10,600 nt of DNA from Paracoccaceae bacterium. GTDB taxonomy: Bacteria; Pseudomonadota; Alphaproteobacteria; Rhodobacterales; Rhodobacteraceae. Below the pieces are notes generated by a model. It made no database searches. It was not told the origin of the DNA and worked only from the letters and a program-made list of their open reading frames with translations. This document shows positions 5,897 to 10,600 of the stretch, piece after piece (positions within the stretch are counted from its first letter, which is position 1; each line of letters starts with the position of its first letter). The stretch covers positions 1 through 10,600 of the forward strand of contig JAASTF010000090.1 of NCBI GenBank assembly GCA_021767525.1, read 5' to 3'. The translations under genes were made by a program, and so were the position numbers.

Positions 5897-8800
5897 TTAT
5901 TCCGCCGCTTTCGCCATATCGGCCCCACCCGCGCGGATGGTTGCCAACAGCTCTTCACGGCGCTTGGCGGCCTTGCGTTCATTGGCCTCTTTCACCGGGC
6001 CAAAGCCGCGGATCTGCAGGGGCAGTTCCGCCAGCGCCACGATCGCGTCCATCGTCGCCGGGCTGACCTTGGGCAGCACCTGGGCCATGTCGGCCTCGTA
6101 TTGCTTGATCAGCGCGCGCTCCATCTTGCGCTCGGTCGAGCGGCCGAACGGATCCAGCGGCGTGCCGCGCAGGCCCTTCATCTTGGCCAGAATGCGGAAG
6201 GCGCGCATCATGCCCGGCCCATATTCGCGCTTTTTCGGGCGGCCATCCGGGCCCGTCTTGGCCAAAAGCGGCGGGGCGAGGTGGAATTTCATGGTGAAAT
6301 CGCCCTCGAACTCTTGCTTGGCCTTCTCGTAGCTGTCCAGATGCAGGCGGGCGACCTCGTATTCGTCCTTGTAGGCCAGAAGCTTGTGATAGCCTTTGGC
6401 CACCGCCTCTTTCAGGCGCGGATCGTCGATCTTGTCCACCAGTTTGCGATACCGCTTGGCCAGGCGCTTGCCTTGATAGGCCACCAGGTGATCGGCACGG
6501 AACGCGATCTTTTCGTCCAGCGACTTGGGCTTTTCCACCACCGTGGGCGTCAGCAGCTTTTCGGCCTCGGCCGGATACAGCACCGCCCAACGCCCGATTT
6601 CAAAGGCACGCAGGTTGCGCTCCACCGCCGCGCCGTTCAGCTCGATCGCGTGCTTGATCGCCTCGTAAGTCACGGGCACCAGCCCACGCTGCCAGGCCGC
6701 GCCAAAGATCATCATGTTGGAAAAGATCGAGTCGCCCAACGTGATCTTGGCCAGGTCCGACGCGTCGAACAGCACGGCCTTGTCGCGCAACCGCGCCTGC
6801 AATGCCAGCGACAGCCGGTTGCTGGGCAGGGCGAATTCGGTGTCGCGGGTGAAATCGCCGGTGATGATCTCGTGGCTGTTCACGACCGCGCCCGTGCGGC
6901 CCTGTTTCGTCAGGCCCAGCGTTGCCGCGCCCGCGCTGACCACCAGATCGCCGCCGATCAGGGCGTCGGCCTCGCCGGTGGCGACGCGCACGGCGGTGAT
7001 GTCATCGGGCGCGTTCGCGATGCGGCAATGGATATGCACCGCGCCGCCCTTTTGCGCCAGACCGGCCATCTCCATCATGCCCGCACCCTTGCCATCGATC
7101 TGCGCCGCCTGCGCCAGCACGGCACCGATGGTCACGACGCCGGTGCCGCCCACGCCGGTGATCACCACGTTCCAGGTGCCGTCAATCGCCGGCAAGCTGG
7201 GCAAGGGCATGTCGGGCAGCGTCAATTCGGTCGTCGCCGCCTTTTTCACAGTCGCCCCCTCAAGCGTGAGGAACGAGGGGCAAAACCCCTTGAGACAAGA
7301 GAAATCCTTGTTGCAGCTGGATTGATCGATGGCGCGCTTGCGGCCCAATTCGGTTTCCTTGGGCACGATCGACACGCAATTCGACTGCACCCCGCAATCG
7401 CCGCAGCCCTCGCAGACATCGCTGTTGATAAACACGCGGCGATCCGGGTCGGGGAACTTGCCACGCTTGCGGCGGCGGCGTTTTTCGGCGGCGCAGGTCT
7501 GGATATAGACGATGACCGACACGCCCTCCAGCTTGGTGCAGCGCTCCTGAACGGTCTGCAAATCCGCGCGCTCGAATGTTTCCACATCTTTCGGAAAGCG
7601 GTTCAGATCGACCTCTTCCTTCTCGTCATAGACGACAAAGACGTTCTTGACCCCCATCGCGCGCATTTCGTTCACGATGCGATAGGCATCCAAGCTTCCC
7701 TCGTTGCCCTGACCGCCAGTCATGGCGACCGCATCATTATACAGGATCTTGTAAGTGATATTCACACCCGAAGCCAAAGCCGCCCGGATCGCCATGATGC
7801 CCGAATGGTTGTACGTGCCGTCGCCCAAGTTCTGGAACACGTGGTCGCGCGTGGAAAACGGCGCCTCGCCGATCCAGTTCGCGCCCTCGCCGCCCATATG
7901 GGTATAGCCCAGCGTGTCGCGATCCATCCACTGCACCATGAAGTGACACCCGATGCCCGCGAAAGCGCGGCTGCCCTCGGGCACCTTGGTCGAGCTGTTA
8001 TGCGGGCAGCCCGAGCAGAAATAGGGCAGACGCGCCGCGATATCCTCGGCGTTGTCGTTGCGGCGCACCTCGTCCAGCGTGGCCATCCCGGCCTTGATGC
8101 CGTCGGTGTCGCGCCCTTCCTCGATCAGGATGTTGCCCAGCTGCTCGGCGATCATCACCGGGTCCAGCGCATAGCGCGCCGGGAACAGCTCGGGGCCGTT
8201 GTTTTCCTTGTGCCAGCCATAGACGCGGCGGCCGCGGCGGTCGTCGAAAATCGCCTCTTTGATCTGCACTTCCAGCAGCTTGCGCTTTTCCTCGACCACG
8301 ATGATCAGGTCCAGACCCTCGGCCCAGTCGTGAAAGCCTTTCATGTCCAGCGGCCAGACCTGCCCGACCTTGTAGGTCGTGATGCCCAGCCGCTCGGCCT
8401 CGTCGGCGTCGATGTTCAGCAGGCTTAGGGCGTGCACCATGTCAAGCCAGCTTTTGCCGTGGCTGACAAGGCCAATCTTGGCGCCAGGCTTGCCCCAAAC
8501 GCGCTTGTCGATGCCGTTGGCGCGGGCGAAAGCCTCGGCCGCCTGGCGCTTGTAGTCGATCAGACGCGCCTCTTGCGCGATGCGGTCATCGACCAGGCGG
8601 ATGTTCAATCCACCCTCGGGCATCTCGAATTCGGGGCGCACCAGCTGCATCCGATCAGGGCGGCCATCGACAACGGCTGTCGCCTCGACCGTGTCTTTCA
8701 TGGTTTTCAGGCCGACCCAAACCCCCGCAAAGCGGCTGAGTTCGTAGCCATAGATGCCATAATCCAGAATTTCCTGCACGCCAGCGGGGCTGACCACCGG

Positions 8801-9304
8801 AATATAGGCATCCATGAGCGCCCATTCCGACTGGTGCAAGACCGTGCTGCTTTCGCCTGTGTGGTCATCGCCCATCGCCACCAGCACGCCACCATTGGGG
8901 CTGGTGCCGGCCATGTTGGCGTGGCGGAACACATCGCCGGTGCGGTCCACGCCGGGCCCCTTGCCATACCACAGGCCGAACACGCCGTCGAACTTGCCCT
9001 CGCCGCGCAGCTCGGCCTGCTGGCTGCCCCACAGCGCGGTGGCGGCCAGGTCTTCGTTCAGACCTTCCTGGAACTTCACATCAGCCGCGGCCAAGAACTT
9101 GGCCGCACGGTTCATCTGCATGTCGACCGCACCCAGCGGCGAGCCGCGATAGCCGGTGACAAAGCCCGCGGTGTTCAGCCCGGCGGCCTTGTCGCGCGCC
9201 TTTTGCATCAGCATCAGCCGAACCAGCGCCTGCGTCCCGTTCAGCAATACCGGAGACTTTTCGATATCGAACCGATCGTTCAGCGAGATCTCTGGTTTTG
9301 TCAT
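5897..9304 (-). CDS. ior: Indolepyruvate ferredoxin oxidoreductase, fused alpha/beta chain
   Basis: The enzyme oxidatively decarboxylates aryl-pyruvates (indole-, phenyl- or hydroxyphenylpyruvate) with CoA to aryl-acetyl-CoA, passing electrons to ferredoxin. In roseobacters this step links phenylalanine breakdown to the phenylacetate pathway. The 1135-residue chain fuses both subunits. The order is: pyrimidine-type transketolase domain (about 15-240, FVTGYRGSPLG at 48-58); TPP-binding domain (about 425-605) with CSGCPHNSST at 430-439, GDGTYNHSG at 494-502 and Asn523; Fe-S segment with CEGCGDCGVQSNC (Cys631, 634, 637, 643) and Cys664, 670 and 675; gamma-type Rossmann domain (about 710-905) with GVGGTGVV at 717-724; and a C-terminal DUF6537-like region with a basic, helical tail. 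The start has a strong GGGAGGA. It diverges from the LysR gene and probably has its own promoter. Confidence 0.94.
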   Translation of the reverse strand: MTKPEISLNDRFDIEKSPVLLNGTQALVRLMLMQKARDKAAGLNTAGFVTGYRGSPLGAVDMQMNRAAKFLAAADVKFQEGLNEDLAATALWGSQQAELRGEGKFDGVFGLWYGKGPGVDRTGDVFRHANMAGTSPNGGVLVAMGDDHTGESSTVLHQSEWALMDAYIPVVSPAGVQEILDYGIYGYELSRFAGVWVGLKTMKDTVEATAVVDGRPDRMQLVRPEFEMPEGGLNIRLVDDRIAQEARLIDYKRQAAEAFARANGIDKRVWGKPGAKIGLVSHGKSWLDMVHALSLLNIDADEAERLGITTYKVGQVWPLDMKGFHDWAEGLDLIIVVEEKRKLLEVQIKEAIFDDRRGRRVYGWHKENNGPELFPARYALDPVMIAEQLGNILIEEGRDTDGIKAGMATLDEVRRNDNAEDIAARLPYFCSGCPHNSSTKVPEGSRAFAGIGCHFMVQWMDRDTLGYTHMGGEGANWIGEAPFSTRDHVFQNLGDGTYNHSGIMAIRAALASGVNITYKILYNDAVAMTGGQGNEGSLDAYRIVNEMRAMGVKNVFVVYDEKEEVDLNRFPKDVETFERADLQTVQERCTKLEGVSVIVYIQTCAAEKRRRRKRGKFPDPDRRVFINSDVCEGCGDCGVQSNCVSIVPKETELGRKRAIDQSSCNKDFSCLKGFCPSFLTLEGATVKKAATTELTLPDMPLPSLPAIDGTWNVVITGVGGTGVVTIGAVLAQAAQIDGKGAGMMEMAGLAQKGGAVHIHCRIANAPDDITAVRVATGEADALIGGDLVVSAGAATLGLTKQGRTGAVVNSHEIITGDFTRDTEFALPSNRLSLALQARLRDKAVLFDASDLAKITLGDSIFSNMMIFGAAWQRGLVPVTYEAIKHAIELNGAAVERNLRAFEIGRWAVLYPAEAEKLLTPTVVEKPKSLDEKIAFRADHLVAYQGKRLAKRYRKLVDKIDDPRLKEAVAKGYHKLLAYKDEYEVARLHLDSYEKAKQEFEGDFTMKFHLAPPLLAKTGPDGRPKKREYGPGMMRAFRILAKMKGLRGTPLDPFGRSTERKMERALIKQYEADMAQVLPKVSPATMDAIVALAELPLQIRGFGPVKEANERKAAKRREELLATIRAGGADMAKAAE

Positions 9305-9331
9305 GGCATCCTCCCGTTGCGCGTTACGTCA

Positions 9332-9365
9332 ACTATAGCCCAAATCGCGCGCATTTTTAGGTCAA
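9332..9365 (-). promoter_or_regulatory. Candidate promoter of the oxidoreductase gene
   Basis: On the minus strand TATAGT (9332-9337), five of six matches to the -10 consensus, lies 28 bases before the start codon. The best -35-like sequence, TTGACC (9360-9365), is 22 bases further upstream, too far for an ideal sigma-70 promoter, and overlaps the dyad at 9357-9379. Poor spacing of this kind is common where an activator is needed, which fits control by the divergent LysR protein. The -10 call is fair; the -35 is uncertain. Confidence 0.4.
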
Positions 9366-9379
9366 ATTTAGTGACCTAA
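9357..9379. promoter_or_regulatory. Probable LysR-type operator, TTAGGTCA-N7-TGACCTAA
   Basis: The 8-base arms TTAGGTCA (9357-9364) and TGACCTAA (9372-9379) are perfect reverse complements around AATTTAG. The inner TCA-N7-TGA fits the LysR T-N11-A rule. A related half-site TCACCTAAC is at 9398-9406. The dyad is between the divergent oxidoreductase and LysR genes, close to the candidate -35 of the former, a usual place for a LysR protein to control both itself and its target. An Lrp/AsnC protein or another regulator could equally bind it. Confidence 0.5.
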
Positions 9380-9479
9380 CCGCCAATTCCGCGAAATTCA
9401 CCTAACGTCACCCCGGTGCACGCTGTCGCGTTTAGGGATATTTCATTTATCAGTAACAAGTGAGTCGGAAGTTGTGCGT

Positions 9480-10385
9480 ATGGACTGGGACAAGCTAAGA
9501 ATTTTTCACGCCGTGGCGGACGCGGGCAGCCTGACACATGCCGGCGAAGCCCTGCATTTGTCGCAATCGGCCGTCAGCCGCCAGGTCCGCGCGCTCGAAG
9601 AAAGCCTGAACACCACCCTGTTCCACCGCCATGCACGCGGGCTGATTCTCACCGAACAGGGCGAGCTTTTGTTCGACGCCACGACGGCGATGGCCAAGCG
9701 GCTTGATACCGCCTCGGCCCGCATTCGCGACAGCGAGGACGAGGTATTCGGAGAACTGCGCGTCACCACCACAACCGGCTTTGGCAGCCTGTGGCTGGCC
9801 CCGCGCCTGCCCGCGCTTTACGAAAAATACCCCGATCTGAAAATCGACCTGATGCTGGAAGAGCGCGTTCTGGACCTGCCCATGCGCGAGGCCGATGTCG
9901 CCATCCGCATGAAAGAGCCCAGCCAGGCCGACCTGATCCGCAAGCGCCTGATGGGTGTGCGCATGCGGCTTTACGCCTCGCCCGGCTATATCGAAAAAAG
10001 CGGCCTGCCCGACCAGATCGAGGATATCGTCGATCACCGCCTGATCTGCCAGAACCCGTCTTCAGCCCAGGTCGGCGCCGGCGCCACGCTGGTGGCCGAA
10101 TTGATGAGCCACGATCTGCATTCCACGCTGACCGTGAACAACTATTTCGGCGTTCTTCAGGCGGTTCTGGCCGACCTGGGCATCGGCGTCTTGCCCGATT
10201 ACCTGACGCAAGACTTCCCGAATCTCGTCCGCGTTCTACCCGAGGTAGAATCGGTCGAGGTGCCGGTATTTCTTGCCTATCCCGAGGAATTGCGACATTC
10301 CAAGCGCATCAGCGCCTTCCGGGATTTCGTCCAGGACGAGATTATCAGCTACCGCAAACAGCAAAAAGATCAGTTAGTTAGCTAA
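9480..10385 (+). CDS. LysR family transcriptional regulator (VtlR/LsrB-like)
   Basis: This 301-residue protein has an N-terminal winged helix-turn-helix (MDWDKLRIFHAVADAGSLTH at 1-20; recognition region about LHLSQSAVSRQVRALE, 25-40) and a periplasmic-binding-like effector domain (about 91-290, GELRVTTTTGFG onward). The N-terminus resembles the VtlR/LsrB regulators conserved across alphaproteobacteria, which in Brucella and Agrobacterium activate an AbcR sRNA and small DUF1127 genes; orthology is inferred from recall. Only one cysteine is present (Cys190), so a two-cysteine redox switch within one subunit is unlikely. A GTG at 9474 is in frame, but GGAAG (9467-9471) is two bases from it and eight from the ATG at 9480, so ATG is preferred. 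The oxidoreductase gene diverges from it; an sRNA candidate and a terminator lie downstream. Confidence 0.93.
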   Translation: MDWDKLRIFHAVADAGSLTHAGEALHLSQSAVSRQVRALEESLNTTLFHRHARGLILTEQGELLFDATTAMAKRLDTASARIRDSEDEVFGELRVTTTTGFGSLWLAPRLPALYEKYPDLKIDLMLEERVLDLPMREADVAIRMKEPSQADLIRKRLMGVRMRLYASPGYIEKSGLPDQIEDIVDHRLICQNPSSAQVGAGATLVAELMSHDLHSTLTVNNYFGVLQAVLADLGIGVLPDYLTQDFPNLVRVLPEVESVEVPVFLAYPEELRHSKRISAFRDFVQDEIISYRKQQKDQLVS

Positions 10386-10448
10386 CAGGTTAAGCAAGTC
10401 ATGCGCCAGACGCATAGCGGCCATGCTGCGCGTGCGGCGTAAATTTCC

Positions 10449-10475
10449 TTGATTGTTCATAAACAGATGCCTAAT
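10449..10475 (+). promoter_or_regulatory. Weak candidate promoter for the downstream small RNA
   Basis: TTGATT (10449-10454) could be a -35 box and CCTAAT (10470-10475) a -10 box, with a 15-base spacer; shifting the -10 to TAATTC (10472-10477) gives 17 bases but a worse match. Between them is TGTT-CATA-AACA (10454-10465), a short perfect dyad that could bind a regulator. The stretch 10441-10476 is clearly AT-richer than its surroundings. The matches are weak, so the promoter would need an activator, or the RNA may instead be processed from the LysR mRNA. Confidence 0.25.
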
Positions 10476-10481
10476 TCGGCA

Positions 10482-10566
10482 CATGACGGTGATGACGACC
10501 AGTTTCTCATCATCTTCATACCTCCCTGTTGGACTTTGGCCGAGCTTAGTGCTCGGCCTTTTTTTT
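10482..10566 (+). ncRNA. Candidate trans-acting small RNA with a CCTCCC anti-SD motif
   Basis: About 85 bases between the LysR stop and a strong terminator have the shape of an Hfq-type sRNA. GGTGATGA (10488-10495) pairs over 8 bases, with one G-U, with TCATCATC (10507-10514) around an 11-base loop. An unpaired stretch follows with CCTCCC (10521-10526), complementary to Shine-Dalgarno sequences of the GGGAGG kind. A terminator stem and eight Ts close it. Structure and position next to a VtlR/LsrB-like regulator recall the AbcR sRNAs, which pair with ribosome sites of transporter mRNAs. The 5' end is a guess from a weak promoter, and it could be a 3'-UTR-derived RNA. Family membership is not proven. 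Confidence 0.5.
10538..10566 (+). terminator. Strong rho-independent terminator
   Basis: GGCCGAGC (10538-10545), loop TTAGT and GCTCGGCC (10551-10558) form a perfect 8-bp GC-rich stem followed by eight Ts (10559-10566). It ends plus-strand transcription of the LysR gene and/or the sRNA candidate. It is 152 bases after the LysR stop, further than expected for a simple gene terminator, which supports a separate short transcript. On the minus strand the stem is followed by AAAG, so it is not bidirectional. Confidence 0.92.
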
Positions 10567-10600
10567 ATCCAATCCGGGTCAGGCCCGTGGCCCAGGGCGA
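10565..10600 (-). CDS. Possible C-terminal end of a convergent gene
   Basis: Read on the minus strand from the window edge, 11 codons (SPWATGLTRIG) end in a TAA whose last bases lie in the T run of the terminator. Nine of the 11 codons end in G or C, as in the coding genes here. The piece is too short to identify, and random sequence of this composition could give the same pattern. Confidence 0.25.
   Translation of the reverse strand, partial: SPWATGLTRIG

Noticed and set aside
5879..8428. 849-codon plus-strand open frame opposite the oxidoreductase, and a second one at 8432-9379
   Set aside because: Composition is dominated by Arg, His, Ala, Gly and Gln with no motifs. They arise from GC-rich codon bias on the opposite strand of a gene with intact catalytic motifs.
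10401..10442. 13-residue open frame after the LysR gene as a leader peptide
   Set aside because: There is no convincing ribosome site, and no attenuator-type hairpin pair is linked to it.
10483..10600. Open frame starting at ATG 10483 and running off the right edge
   Set aside because: No Shine-Dalgarno sequence, a low-complexity Ser-rich product, and it reads straight through a strong terminator stem and T run. An RNA gene explains this stretch better.
1..10600. CRISPR arrays, tRNA or rRNA genes, insertion sequences
   Set aside because: No regularly spaced direct repeats, cloverleaf sequences, rRNA segments or transposase motifs were seen on either strand.

Overview
The window looks like chromosomal DNA of an alphaproteobacterium of the Rhodobacteraceae (Roseobacter/Rhodobacter type). 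It is GC-rich with strong GC3 codon bias, and its genes closely resemble those of that family: System I cytochrome c maturation proteins, a gene-transfer-agent (GTA) type endolysin/holin pair, a fused indolepyruvate ferredoxin oxidoreductase and a conserved LysR regulator. This assignment is from memory of family sequences, not from a search.

Layout. Positions 1-5798 hold seven genes, all on the minus strand and so read right to left: a PlsC-like acyltransferase (4920-5798), glutamate racemase murI (4082-4894), ccmE (3535-3981), a GH108 N-acetylmuramidase (2859-3470), a 3-TM holin (2287-2868), ccmF (239-2218) and the 5' end of ccmH (1-242, running off the window). ccmF and ccmH share an ATGA stop/start overlap. 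Endolysin and holin overlap by 10 bases. A minus-strand 1135-residue indolepyruvate ferredoxin oxidoreductase (5897-9304) lies upstream. A LysR regulator (9480-10385, plus strand) diverges from it across a 175-base intergenic region that carries a perfect TTAGGTCA-N7-TGACCTAA dyad.

Two parts stand out. First, a two-gene lysis cassette of the type used to release GTA particles sits inside the cytochrome c maturation cluster, between ccmE and ccmF. Both of its flanks carry structured DNA: a TTAA-N8-TTAA pair resembling a CtrA box and a TTATTGC inverted repeat before the endolysin, and a 10-bp GC-rich hairpin between holin and ccmF. This suggests that lysis genes needed in few cells are controlled separately from housekeeping heme-lyase genes. 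Second, downstream of the LysR gene is an apparent unannotated small RNA (about 10482-10566): an 8-bp 5' hairpin, an unpaired CCTCCC anti-Shine-Dalgarno stretch and a strong rho-independent terminator with eight Ts. The regulator resembles the VtlR/LsrB group, which in Rhizobiales activates an AbcR-type sRNA, so a regulator/sRNA pair is a testable idea.

How the genes work together. CcmE carries heme to the CcmF/CcmH ligation complex for covalent attachment to apocytochromes c. Holin and endolysin open the membrane and degrade murein. MurI supplies D-glutamate for murein and the acyltransferase probably acts on membrane lipids. The oxidoreductase converts aryl-pyruvates to aryl-acetyl-CoA in aromatic amino acid breakdown and is probably controlled from the shared promoter region with the LysR gene. 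No gap between genes exceeds 300 bases. No tRNA, rRNA, IS element or CRISPR array was seen.
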